From Collybia mongolica (taxonomy: Eukaryota > Basidiomycota > Agaricomycetes > Agaricales > Clitocybaceae), in NCBI GenBank assembly GCA_013420905.1, contig JAAXNY010000001.1, forward strand, positions 2,976,001-3,040,000: a DNA stretch of 64,000 nt. The letters run 5' to 3'. Positions 1-11,256 of the stretch are shown here, one piece after another. Made by a program: the position numbers and the translations under genes. The notes below the pieces were generated by a model that saw only the letters and a list, made by a program, of their open reading frames with translations, ran no database searches and was not told the DNA's origin. How positions within the stretch are numbered: position 1 is the stretch's first letter; each line of letters opens with the position of its first letter.

Positions 1-2103
1 GTGCTCTTCAGCAATTTTTACTTGTAACTTTCAATTCCTCTTGGGCTGAAGAGTCGGAGGGATTGGTTTAAACGCGAGGCCTCAGGTCTCAGACCTTAGA
101 GAAATCGTCAAAGGGCGCATGGCAGACTGAGTATACATTATGAACCGTCCACTTCTGACCTTCATTTCGATCACTCTCATCTTGCTGCAACCTCGGGAAA
201 TTCTCGCAGTTCAAATGCTGCTACCCTTCTAGTATATCACCACCAAAACACATAAAAACCCTGGCCAGGGAGAGAGGACGTTCATTGCGCGACTCGTTTA
301 CACGTATTTTCGACAAGACTTTCCGGCGGTCCAATGAGAGACGTCGGTTTGTCACCCGCTCTTCATAGAAATCACCAGGCTCGGCGGAAGTTTTCATTTT
401 TCACAAGTATCTCGGGGCGCTTTCCGTTGGTGGAGGTCGCTTGTCGTGCTTTGTACTTTGGTAACCAAGGAACCACTGAACATCAACACGAGTTCATTCC
501 TGCCAGCCGCCGAACAGGGTGCACCACACCCCTTTAGGAAATATTGGAACGGGGGGTTGGGCTGTGATGGAAATGAACCTATAGTAAGGAATATCTCAAT
601 TTTCAGTTGGGGATCCTCGTGAAATCAATAACCTTATATGGGGAGCTCTGAACCTAATCTACAAAAGGTGAATGATATCGGTCCAGAGTAGACCAGCAGA
701 CGCCCGGTGAGTTCGATCTGCACGGTTCACCTTCCATGCGACCTCATCTTTGCTTGAAGCGGGAAGGCACCAATACCTCCGTAACGACGGTGGTGACACT
801 CCTTCAAGGTCCTGTGAGCCGTAAGCGCATGTCTGTCCCACGAGGATCGGTGTTTTGGAGTAGATGTCTCCACAAACCCCCTTGGTGCCGTCTGGTCTCG
901 GAGGCCTTCGTCGGCACTCGTCCCAGGAACTTTGGTGCGCCTAGTGCCCGATTGTAAAATTGTCCGACGAAAAACGTGGGGCTATTCTGTTCCATCATGT
1001 GTATCATTGTCAACTGATTTACATCTAATAGGACAATGTCCCTTATATTAAACGGGCCACAGAATTGTATACTTCAAGTGTAAGTATCTTCCAGCGCCGT
1101 ACGTTATGTTCGCATTATATTTGCCTCGAGGATGGGAGTTATTACTAGATACGCCTGTCTCTCAACGCGGCCGCCGAGTATCATGGAAAATTTCGGCCCT
1201 TTCCCACTTCGCCTTGATTCAGTTTTTTCTGATTCGGGTTTTGTTGTAAGTCCGTTCTGACATGTCCCCGCGCCCGTTCAAAATCCCGTTCAAACTAAAT
1301 CCTTTGAAATTCACGTTAACTCTCGGACCGATTATGCGCGAGACACTTTCCCGAGAATGAGGAGCGGATTATCGCATTATAATCTATCGCGGATGCCGGA
1401 CTGAGACGCCTCATCTCGACTTGGTCATTTGCCAACAGTGACGGCCCGAAAAATATCAGGACATTTTCCCCTGGTCATTGCTTTTGGCCACCCTTTTCCG
1501 CCCTTCGGTATATGCAGACATCCATCGCGGCACTATCCATTGTATCTGCCGAGATGTTGAGTTTATGACTGAACTTTTTTGGGATTCACCTAATACACAT
1601 TCAGGGAAGGATTGGACCCGTTGGCTTAAGTAGCCGATGAGTAGTGAGAAGGCTGGAAAAAGGGATTCAGGAACGTCTGATGCAGGCGCTGATATCCTTG
1701 TACCGGCTATCTGGAGCGACACAGCACATCAGGAAAGGTTTCTAAGGAAGCACCAACTTCGCAGAGACTTACTTCTCGCTATCCCTGAGTACCCTTCAGG
1801 GAGAAATAAGGGACTCAAAGAAAGTTTCGAAGACTAAGCTAACCAGGGATGTGTAGTGCTCACTGGACGGTTTAGTGGTAGGGGGATTCGAGCTTTCCAG
1901 CGTAAATTTAAATATTACTATCTACACACTGTCATGGCAAGTGACGGTTTGTAGCTCTAGTGTGTCAGGATATTAGTACCGATCTAAAATGGATTTGAAA
2001 GAGCGGCCTGTTCCGGCCCGGATTCGTGTTTTGAATGTATCATGAGCACAGTTCATATGATGTGCTTTTGAGAACTTGACCACACCTGTCACAGAACTTC
2101 AAT
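1..2103. other. gene-free left end
   Basis: Open frames here are all under 90 codons, overlap each other on both strands and show no recognisable domain, codon continuity or plausible exon chain. I see no tRNA, no terminal inverted repeat and no long simple repeat. It may include the distal promoter of the oxidoreductase gene that starts at 2104 and the 3' flank of a gene lying outside the window. Confidence 0.5.
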
Positions 2104-3418
2104 ATGTCTGAATCCGTCGATCTTCAGGAGGCAAGAAACATAGTTATCATCGGCGGCGGCATCATTGGTTGTACAACTGCGTACTATCTTACGCGACATC
2201 CATCTTTTTCTTCGCGGACTTCCATCACCATAATCGAAGCGTCAGAACACGGCGCAGCGCAGGGAGCCTCTGGAAAAGCCGGAGGATTGGTAGCCCGGTG
2301 GGCCTACCCGAAAGAACTAGTCGATGTATCATTTGACGAGCATGTGAAGCTCGCCGCGGAACACAACGGCGGAGATCGCTGGGGCTGGAGATATGTAAAT
2401 TGTGGTAGGTGGGAAGGGAGAGGCCAAAAGATGTCCAATCCTAAGGCCAAGGGATCTGGGGTCGGCGAAGGTGGAGCGAGGAAGAGCCTCGAGAAGACAC
2501 TCGGGCTGGATGGAAAGAACAAATCAAGAAAAAGAATTGGTTTGCCTGATGATTTATTGTGGGTTGAGGACTTAACGGACTCGTACTCGCCGATGGCAGG
2601 GGACAAGGAGACTGCACAAGTCCATCCTTATCTCTTTACCACCAGCATGTGGGACCTCGCCAGGGCTAAAGGTGCCGTTCTCTTGAAGGGAAAGGTCACG
2701 TCAATCCAGAAAACGGACGGGAGGGTGACTGGTGTCGAGTACGTGGAAGCGGGTACTTACGAAGCTACAACGATTTCGGCGACGCATGTTGTCTTGGCTG
2801 CCGGGGCTTGGTCATCTTCGTTATTACCTTCCCTCCCCATAACAGGAACGCGTGCCCATAGTGTTACGATCCGCCCTAAACCTACCGTGGACATTTCCCC
2901 GTATGTTCTCTTCACCGAGATTTCTCTCCCGGCATCGGCTGGTCGCAGCCAGACTGTCGACCCGGAAATTTATGCTCGCCCTTCTGGCGAGGTGTATGCC
3001 TGCGGCCCAGGGGATGATTCCCCCCTCCCAGACACGGTGGACCGTGTCGTGGCCGATGAATCCGCATGTAACAGTGTGTTTATGCACGCTTCTAGTATCT
3101 CCCAGGCCCTTCAAGAAGGGACTGTTGAGAAACGGCAAGCGTGTTTCCTTCCTTCCGTAAGTGTAGGCGGAGGTCCAATAATTGGCGAAGCTGGACACAT
3201 AGCAAAGGGTCTGGTTATTGCCACGGGCCACACGTGTTGGGTGAGGGTCCTCCTCGAGTCAGTTGTGCGAATCTAATCTCAAACGGTACACTGCCGATCG
3301 TAATTTCTAGGGAATCTCTAACGCACCCGGGACTGCGCGCGTTCTCTGTGAAATAATCATGGACGGAACAGCGCGGTCTGTCAACTTGAGAAGACTGCAA
3401 CCGTCCGTGTTCATCTAG
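2104..3418 (+). CDS. FAD-dependent oxidoreductase, DAO family, Tda3-like
   Basis: Two exons (2104-3240, 3311-3418) give 414 aa. The N-terminus carries a dinucleotide-binding strand with glycines at residues 17, 18, 19 and 22, followed by an acidic residue closing the second strand, the standard FAD-binding start of the D-amino-acid oxidase fold. Downstream are the Ser-Gly-Lys-Ala-Gly-Gly segment and a C-terminal Gly-His motif near residue 376 that is normally followed by Trp-Gly. The uninterrupted frame ends abnormally just after this motif. Splicing out 3241-3310 (gt...ag) restores Gly-Ile-Ser-Asn-Ala-Pro-Gly-Thr, as in the family, so I accept the intron. Yeast Tda3 is the best-known relative and has been linked to endosome/retrograde traffic; the substrate here cannot be told. 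No targeting peptide is evident. Confidence 0.88.
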
Positions 3419-5190
3419 TTACGTGTTGTATTATCTGCCGTGAAATTCCATGCCAAGCTCTTACGGAGCTGACCTTTCAACATGCCGTTTACACAGGAAA
3501 CATATCATTGGCGATCGGATTATAATTCCAGTCTCCTGGCCCAAGACCTCCCTCGGATTTTTTTTCGGGGGTCAAATTCACACTGCGCGATGACGTTGTA
3601 GCGGACTTATGAAGACCCTGATGGTTCAACCGACATCCACCCACAGGGGCTTATGTGCGAAGTAAGTGTGGCCCTTTTCCGAATAAGGGATGGGCAGCCA
3701 GAGGGGCTGGGTTTGGGTGCATTAGAAGTGAGATCGTAGTTCTCCATAAAATTAAATTGACGGCCCAGACACGTCGCAGTCAGATCAGTGAGCCCGAAAA
3801 ATATTAACACCGTACATTGCAGGCTTAGTATGGTTCCGTATTTGTGGCGGCGCGGGAGGTGTTCAAGTCCAGTGTCATCAGGAACGCAGCCTCATTGTCA
3901 AGGGAAACGATCAATTGTCCGCTCTCTCCCGCCGGGCTCATAAATGACGCTGGATGTCACATTTGGGCGGGTAGATCACTGACCACTGTCGTGGCCGGGA
4001 CACTCTGGGTTGCAAGCTGAGGTGCGCGCGCTCAATTTTAATACATAAATCATGGCGGCATCGAGAGTGGTTTTATTTGGCGTCGAATAATATATATGCC
4101 GGTAAATTGGGCGTCATTTCAAATCCATCGATAAAAGCCACGCATTCTCCATCGATTAAAATTAAAAAAATCCCGGCCAGGGCACTCCGATAACTTGGGT
4201 GTTGACTCGCCGCGGTTGATGTTTGAGACTTTGGGTTCGGCTGTGAGATGTATTGAATTGTCTTCTTTGAATATGTTCAGGGAAGTGGGAAAGGGAAGTA
4301 AGTGAAGACGGATTATGGTGGATTTTATGCTGCTCGACGGCGGCCGTACTAAGCTCGAGTTTCATGTTTTTATTTGACTCGTCTCCATGAATACGATCGA
4401 GCTAATAGAGAGCACGCGGTTGCCACAGGCTTGTCCGAATAAGAGGCAGGTAAAAAGTTTGTGAACTTTATACTGTCACGGTGATTCAAATACCTGATAT
4501 CGGTGCCTGAAAATCTGATTATCGACCGATGTAATCACCTTTGCTGAACCAGTTCATTGCCACGTCAATACTCTCCCTTGCCAGAAGCCGTTCAAAAGTC
4601 CGTATGTATTTATTCTCCATCGAAAGAGACAAAATCTGACACGCTTTGACAGAATCTGGTCCATTCTCATGGATCTACGTGTGCATTAATCGTCTGTCAT
4701 CGCCCATCGATGGGGGGCAAATTGGCCTCGTGGCCTATATCCATTTGATGTGTGTTTGAAGCTACGGATGGGCGGGAGCGAACCACAGTTTTTTTTTTTT
4801 TCTCTTCACATACTCCCGGATGCCATAGTGTATCCGTTATGTCACCAAAGGGAGTCTCCGACCCTCCATCTTGCTATTTGACGACCCTCGCTCCGACAAC
4901 GCGTCTAATTATTTTCTGCTGCCGGGGATCGGCCATACTTCCACTTAAAGTACGTACGGCAAAATTTCCAGCTCCTCCATCTCTCTTCCTCCTCCTCTCC
5001 CTTCCATTCACACTTCTCTGTAAAATTGTCAGTATTACTTCCTCTGGCACGCTTCAAGACTTCAAACGACACGACATTGTCCATTCCCTACGAAACAACA
5101 CTCCCTCGGGGCCTCTACCTACCCAGCACGCGACGTGGCCCGCCCTCTCCGCATCACACACAATAACGCCAGCTACCCTCAACAGCAGCT
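3419..5190. other. intergenic region with T-tract and pyrimidine-rich promoter-like stretch
   Basis: No supported gene. A 13-T run lies at about 4789-4801, and a strongly CT-rich stretch runs from about 4975 to 5030, some 160-215 bp before the start codon at 5191. CT-rich tracts close to starts are common in fungal promoters, so this is probably the promoter and 5' UTR of the downstream Clp1-like gene. Long open frames here (for example at 4752) run through this low-complexity sequence and are not convincing. Confidence 0.4.
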
Positions 5191-5902
5191 ATGCAACGAC
5201 CCTCTGTTTTAATCAACGAAAGTATCCAGCCTCTGGAGTAAGTTCCCTGTCATTTCTCTGTATTCTAGATCCTTATCTCCCCGTAGTGCCCTGTGTCACC
5301 ATTTCAATGTCTCTAAAGCAAGAATGGAGGGTGTTAACCCACCCGAGACGTTCGACATGCCAGTCATACGAGACGCGCACATGCCCAGCCACGTCCTGGC
5401 GGTCTTCCAGGCCAATGTAAACCCGACTCCTGCACCATCGATGTTGCCGATCGATTCCGCTCTCTACGACAGTGGGTTCCGCGTTGAGCTAAATCTCACG
5501 CAAGCACCCCCTGGCTCAACGTCACCGATCCCCTGTCTTGACAGTAATCAAAAACTCATCGTTACCCTTCCCGTCGTTCCGCTCTCTGTACCGCATGCCG
5601 CGTCCCTGCCGCTTTTACTGCTTTTCGGCATGGGTCTCGAGACACAGTCCAACCTCTTGGCATGGCGGCTTCTTCCCGCGAACGTCGTTGAGGAGTTCCC
5701 CAACGCCGCCGCCATGGCGCAAGTCCTGTCCCAGCTCCGCGAAGACTTGTTCGAGAAAATTTTCAGGTACAACCAGGGCATGTGGAGGAACGTTCTTGCG
5801 CTGGGTTTGCGGAGCACGCCGCTTGTGGAGCTGGTGCAGACCGTGTGGAACGTCACGGCCGAGGCACGGAAAATACGACAGCGCGCACAGCAACGCCAGT
5901 GA
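5191..5902 (+). CDS. Clp1-family protein, short diverged paralogue
   Basis: Exons 5191-5237 and 5287-5902 give 220 aa. The first exon was added because its donor (gtaagt) and the acceptor at 5286 join in frame to the long exon. A start at the internal ATG 5324 would lose this part. The protein aligns by eye with the Clp1-like product at 6978-8095: a Pro-Ser-His-Val-Leu-Ala start near residue 60, a Val-Thr-Leu-Pro-Val segment, a leucine-rich helix ending Leu-Leu-Pro, and the C-terminal Gly-Met-Trp-Arg-Asn-Val-Leu-Ala-Leu-Gly block. It lacks the basic N-terminal third of Clp1. Clp1 is required for clamp-cell formation in Coprinopsis; the role of this shorter relative is unknown. It converges with the full-length gene across 1.1 kb. 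Confidence 0.65.
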
Positions 5903-6977
5903 CGCATTTCCGCTCTTGAGGGCGATGGTTGGCATGGGTGGCCAATAACACAGATACGGCCGCTGCAGCCGCAGCTCCCCCACGACACGACCAACACCGA
6001 CCAATGATACGTGATTCCCATTCTATACATTACGTCCGCTGCAGTTCACCATATATCCCACACCTTATATATCCATATCTATCTAATACGTCTCGTGCCA
6101 TTTGTTTCTTGCTTTCTTCGCCATTTAATTACCTCCTACTTAATGCCGAACCCCCTACTCTATCAAATTACGACACAATTCACGAACTCCTACCTCCGTG
6201 GTCCTAATACTCACATTGTCCACGGCTTCTGGGTCCTACCACTCCCAGTCTTACTCCTTACAAATTAGATATTGGACACTGCATCTAATACGTCTACTAT
6301 ATGCCGCTCCACCGGCATCACTACCTCCAAAATCTAAAATTAAATCCTTTGGCAAAGCGCTGCACACCCGAGGAACCACCCATATGAATAATATTACCGA
6401 GATGAAAGGCCTGGTCTTATATTGGCACTTCAAGCTTCTAGTGTATCGACCTCCATATTTGTATAAACTAGGAATATCGAGGGCACTAATTTACAAGATG
6501 AACTGCAGCATCACCGCAACTTGATGAGCATCGACCTTGAGTGCTAGTGCTAGTGTCGCCTAGACAACCTTCTAACATGATCCTTAAACCGAAATTTATT
6601 TGTATTGAGTCGCGAAGCTTGAAAAGTAACGTCGTTGAAACTTGAATGAGGTTGAGTTTAGATTGAGGATCATCGATCATCGGTCATCGATCAGCAGTGG
6701 TTCTCAAATTGAGGAATGGGCTCAATACATTTTGAACACGGGATGTCAATGATGGTCATATTTCTACAATAATGCTTTGTGCTGTCTACATATTTCGATT
6801 CCTACTGACGTATACGTATAATATAATTGATTGTTTAAATATGTATAATGCAATAATAGGACGCCATGCGCAGCGCCGCTAAATGATGTGTGAAGGGGAA
6901 TTGTGTTGGTTGAATGAATAAAAAGAAGATGATAATGCGATGATAATAATAATGGTTGAATCGTGGATCTAGCATTT
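5903..6977. other. convergent intergenic region
   Basis: AT-rich spacer between the 3' ends of the two Clp1-family genes. It presumably holds both 3' UTRs. Short open frames here have no coding character. Apart from the ATCGATCA-type repeat listed separately I see nothing structured. Confidence 0.45.
6669..6693. repeat. short ATCATCGATCA-type repeat
   Basis: The string contains imperfect tandem and inverted copies of ATCGATCA/ATCATCG (two GATCATCG-like units around a central CGGTC), about 25 bp in total. It lies in the 3' spacer between the convergent Clp1-family genes. It could form a small hairpin in either transcript; no function can be assigned. Confidence 0.3.
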
Positions 6978-8095
6978 TCATGCGGATGGGATCATGTCTT
7001 GCGGGTTTCCGGTACCAATAGCAATTGCGGTAAGGAGTACCTGCCATGCAAGGTTAATGGTATCCCAGAGCGCATCGTCGAAGATGCCCAAGGCACAGAT
7101 GTTCCCCCACAGACCGTGGATGGTCATGGCATGCTGCAGGAGAGCATGGATAGTGTAAGTCCCGGCCAACCTCGCGGAGAAGGCAGTGATCTCCGACTGC
7201 TCTGCGAGGGATTGAGGAGGGAGACAGGGCATCAGCGAGGCAAGAAGGGCGTCGGTGCGCTTTGTGTAGAGGAACGAGGAAAGTTGGGCATATGTTTGCG
7301 GCGATGGCAAGCAGATGGGTCGCACAGGGATGGTGACTTCCCGGACGGGGTGCTCTGGGGTGGAAATGACAGCATCCGAGGAGGGCCGGAATGGGGGGAG
7401 CTTTGCGCAGTAGGCAGCAAGAACGGTGCTGTGAACAGGGTAGAGCGTTATTTTGCGCTTTTCTGTCAATGGGTTTCGGGGTGGAGGCCCGTATATAGCC
7501 ATCATGTGTGTAGGAAGGGGGCCTGCTACGTCATTGACGACAATGTCAAGTTCTGTTGGGAGGGTGCTTTGCAGTGGGCTTGTCCTAACGCTTCCGAGGA
7601 CTCTAAGCATCCTAAAGAAGGAAAGGATATTAGAAAGGACGGATAAGGTTAGATAACGAATGCCACTTACGAAGGCCCATAATCCTGGAGACCTTGACGG
7701 AGAAACGCAAGAGACATGTCTCTGCTGTAAGGATCAGCGGCGAGGAGTGCCTCTTTGGAAACTTCTTCGAAATCAGGGCGGCCGAGATAGCAGGGCAGCG
7801 TGACCAGGGTGGGTGGGGAAGGGGCAACATCTCTCATCTCGACATCTGGGTTTACGGGTGAGCGAGTCACGTTGAAACGGAAGGTGCTGGCAGGGGTCTT
7901 CGTGCCACTACGTTTCTTTGCGAGCTCGACTTTGTTCCTAGAAGTTCGTGGCACACCGTTGGCGCGTGCACGGCGGCGGCGGCTAGCCTCTTGGATAGTA
8001 GACCGGACTTGAGAGGCGATAGCCTTGCCATTGATGAGATGGGGGGGTGTGTTCTCGGAATCTGCACGTTTTGCAAAGTTGGGTTGAAGAACCAT
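6978..8095 (-). CDS. clp1: Clp1-like protein (clamp-cell regulator family)
   Basis: Two exons on the minus strand (8095-7671 and 7611-6978) give 352 aa, close to the roughly 365 aa I recall for Coprinopsis Clp1. The donor gtaagt at 7670 and a pyrimidine-rich acceptor at 7612 splice a TC|G serine codon in frame. The N-terminal third is basic, with an Arg-Arg-Arg-Arg cluster near residue 40, and may be nuclear-targeting. The C-terminal part holds the conserved Pro-Thr-His-Met-Met-Ala-Ile-Tyr and Gly-Leu-Trp-Gly-Asn-Ile-Cys-Ala-Leu-Gly blocks. In Coprinopsis, clp1 acts downstream of the A mating-type homeodomain proteins and is needed for clamp formation. The assignment rests on remembered family sequence and on mutual similarity with the neighbour at 5191-5902. 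Confidence 0.72.
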
Positions 8096-11000
8096 GTTTG
8101 TGGAGAAGTTGTGGAGAGATTGGGGGGAGGAGAAGACTTGTTGTCTGAGGAGGAGAGCATGTTGAGCTGATCATTTATATCGCGACTGGTTCAGAGAATG
8201 GGATTGGAGGCAATCTGCCAATCCAGTCCATTCTCCTTGTTTATTTCCAAATTTAGTAAATCTTGATTTCAAAACACACACCCACAATGTGTGTTTACCA
8301 CCCAAATCAGGCATCTTTTCACAACCAATCCACCCTTAGCCGACCCATTATTGCCTTTTGGGTTTCGCGCGAAATTTCGAGAACAATGCGTTGAATGATT
8401 GGCACTGCTCCCCGCCAACCGACCACAAATCCGTTTCCAAGTGTCCAGCTTCGAGAGCAATCGACAATTGCAAGGTGCGTCGGTACTTCAAGCACATCAT
8501 TTTTTTCAAGCAGAAACCCCCCCAAAAAAGATCCCTTCGAATACCAGTGGGTCTGACACCACTCCTCGAAAGTCTTCAAGGCCGTGGTCCACTTTGAAAA
8601 GAATCGATTCCAGTGCACGAAGCGTGCCCTCCTCAGGCCCCAGCTGCGAGAACGAGCACAATGGAATAGGCTGCTCACTGGGTCCGCAACGTTGATCCGA
8701 AAAATACGATTATTATCGGATTTATCCGCCATTATCCGGGGTCGGCACGTTGATATACCCGGTCCAGGCGCCGGTCTGATTCAGACACAAAAGCCTTTGT
8801 ATAGGCTCATGCCGCGAACCTCGCCGCGAGGGCCTCTGATTGGTCTTTCGAGGTCATAACGCGGAGAGCAAAGAAACTGTAATACCGCCGCACAACACCA
8901 GTGGCTCCGATTTGGACGCGAGAAAGGAGAAATTCACTTGCGGAACGCCAATTGAACGAATCGTGGGCCAGGATTAGGATCCCCCACCACGCGTAAAAAA
9001 TCTTTCACTATCCCCAGAGAGCGAACAGTGTGTTGGAAATCCTCGAGGAGGGCACGCGCTATGAAAGGAAGTATACATACTTGATAAATAAATGCGTATG
9101 GTAACCCAGGTACCAGGTGTTGGCATAAAGGAATTCGAAGGGGTCGAATCAGGCCACACTGAGATAGATATTGTCTGGAGCGAGGTGAAGGCTTTCCGCA
9201 AGCCTAGTGGTCCCCCACGGATCGTAGTCGGCGCCATTGTTTAAGATCTGGGGGCGTCGAGGACGAACATAGTGTTCTTCAGTCGACGCAAGATGCGCAG
9301 CCTGTCTTTGGTCATATAACCCTCGTCCGTCCGTGTCCGTCATAGTAATGACGCTCTTTTGAGTTCTACGGACACCTTTAGGATTTTTGCAAGGACCGTA
9401 TAGCGTTAAGGGACCAAAGACGTAGGCTACACGTCCAGCAACCCCATTGGGAGAAGAGGAGGGTACTCACCTAGAATAATTACCTGGCATGAGCGAGGGA
9501 CGCAATCTCAGATATACAACTGCGTGGCCAATCCTGTCCAGCGACTAACCACCTATTTCTGGCGTCAAACGGTGTACCCGATCCTGTGTGGCTAGACGGC
9601 GTCCTTGTCAATTGAAACGACTTCGGGTGCACGACTGTGGTGAACCCGCGTCGGGCGAACAACTAGGGGGTAGTGGAATCAGTCGAAAAAGTGCGGTTAG
9701 GGAATTCTACACCCCGATCTATTTTGTTTCAGTCTCTGCCAGATGACTGCCCCTCTCATGAGCCAAGGCTATATCAGTGGAGCGGTGCGTTTACCCTGAT
9801 GGCGTATGATTCGTGGTCTGGAGAAGAAAACCCCGAAATCACTAGCTTGACCTCCCTCATGCAGAGCCAGACTTTTTGGAATGCACCTTGGTGTTCAACG
9901 GACAACACGAGCCGAAGGCGTCAGAAACACCGACAATATTGACCGTGACCAGAGACCCATAGCCAGATCTCTACCAAGTGTAGTTGTTGGTAACTTAGAG
10001 GAGAGCCAGCAGGATAGTTGTGTCGTCTGGTTTCGCATGCGGGGGTCAGTGAACAACAATAGACGCGATTCGGGTGAATAGTATGTTTGTCATGTGACAC
10101 ACCACCCGGAGGGCCATCGAGGTTTGTTCAGTTCATGAAGGCCGCTGACTACTCCCAGCTTTGGTATTAACCAGTTAGCCTCGCATTCGTATGGAATATA
10201 GTGGCGACCCGTTGTGAGGACTACATCTATCAAGTACTCGAGGTTACTCTTAAGATCTATTTATATACCACGCAATGACAGTTGAATTGTTAGTACTATT
10301 AGAATGGAAGGAGTCATTACAGTTTGTTAGCCGGCCGTACCTATAGCAGAGCCTAGATTGGTACTCGATTCTCCTCATTAAGTTTTTCTCTTCTCATCGG
10401 TTCTTTTTTGTACATTTTCCTAGGCCTTATCACACTCAGATAACCAATACTGTATGCTGGAGAGATCTTGGGCACATCCCATGTCCTCTATTCCAAAATA
10501 CTTGCCTCAGTACTGTTCTGGCCTTCAATAATCTTGCTATTAATGTCGAGCTTGATAGTGCTCCATCAAGGGCCTTCGCGTTCCTTCAATGACGCACTCA
10601 GAGGTAATTCTCAATCAATGATATTTCGCAGTACATCGGACAGCTTAATCAAGCCGGGTTTGAGAATTTCTGGTGTAAGAGTGGCTTGAGATGCATTCAA
10701 GGAGTCAAAAATAACAGTACAAACTACGTCCTGTGCGTCCTTGAATTTTTGATGAAAATGAAATATATTATTATATGTCGATGGAGACTGGGCTGTAGAC
10801 ACACACCCACGTAAAGAGATCTTGGGGCCGGAAGAAGCGTTTCGCTCAGGACCCCGCTGGACGGACGGCATCTAGATCCCAAAACACGCAAGAATTTGTT
10901 CAGCCGTTTCTCGGTTGTTCACCGCACTCTAATACTTCTGATTTCATTTATGTGATTGGGGTTCGTGTCGACTAGTTCCCGCGATCACGTTGTCACTGAT

Positions 11001-11256
11001 GTTCGTCTCGTGTTGTTCGCGTCGTGTGGCACTGCATACTACCTTTGATACACCGTAACCGTCTCCCTTCGACGAGTCCCTCATCAAGGATTTCACAGTT
11101 TGTAAATCAAACTATGAACATCGACTCCCATGATTTCTATTTCCGAACCTCGAAATTGCCATTGATCATGTTTCTTCGAGTTAACCCGGTCATTGTCACT
11201 GCATGCCACAATCCGCTTGGACCCAGTGGCCCTACTTGATTATATACTTATAGGAC
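8096..11256. other. 3.2-kb region without a supported gene
   Basis: The first few hundred bases upstream of 8095 should hold the clp1 promoter. Two minus-strand stretches look faintly coding: 8319-8732 (137 codons, listed separately), and 8974-9343, where two overlapping frames could be joined by an intron and contain Asn-Asn-Gly-Ala-Asp-Tyr-Asp-Pro-Trp. Neither has a family I recognise. The rest, about 9.4-11.2 kb, has only short overlapping frames. It may be the relic of a gene or element, or regulatory DNA. Confidence 0.35.
8319..8732 (-). CDS. hypothetical ORF, 137 aa
   Basis: A single open frame of 137 codons, Trp-rich (about ten Trp), with no recognised motif, no signal peptide and no clear neighbouring exon. 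It lies in the upstream flank of clp1, within a region rich in short frames on both strands. It could be a fragment of a mobile-element protein or chance. I list it only because it is the longest frame in 3 kb. Confidence 0.15.
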   Translation of the reverse strand: MADKSDNNRIFRINVADPVSSLFHCARSRSWGLRRARFVHWNRFFSKWTTALKTFEEWCQTHWYSKGSFLGGFLLEKNDVLEVPTHLAIVDCSRSWTLGNGFVVGWRGAVPIIQRIVLEISRETQKAIMGRLRVDWL

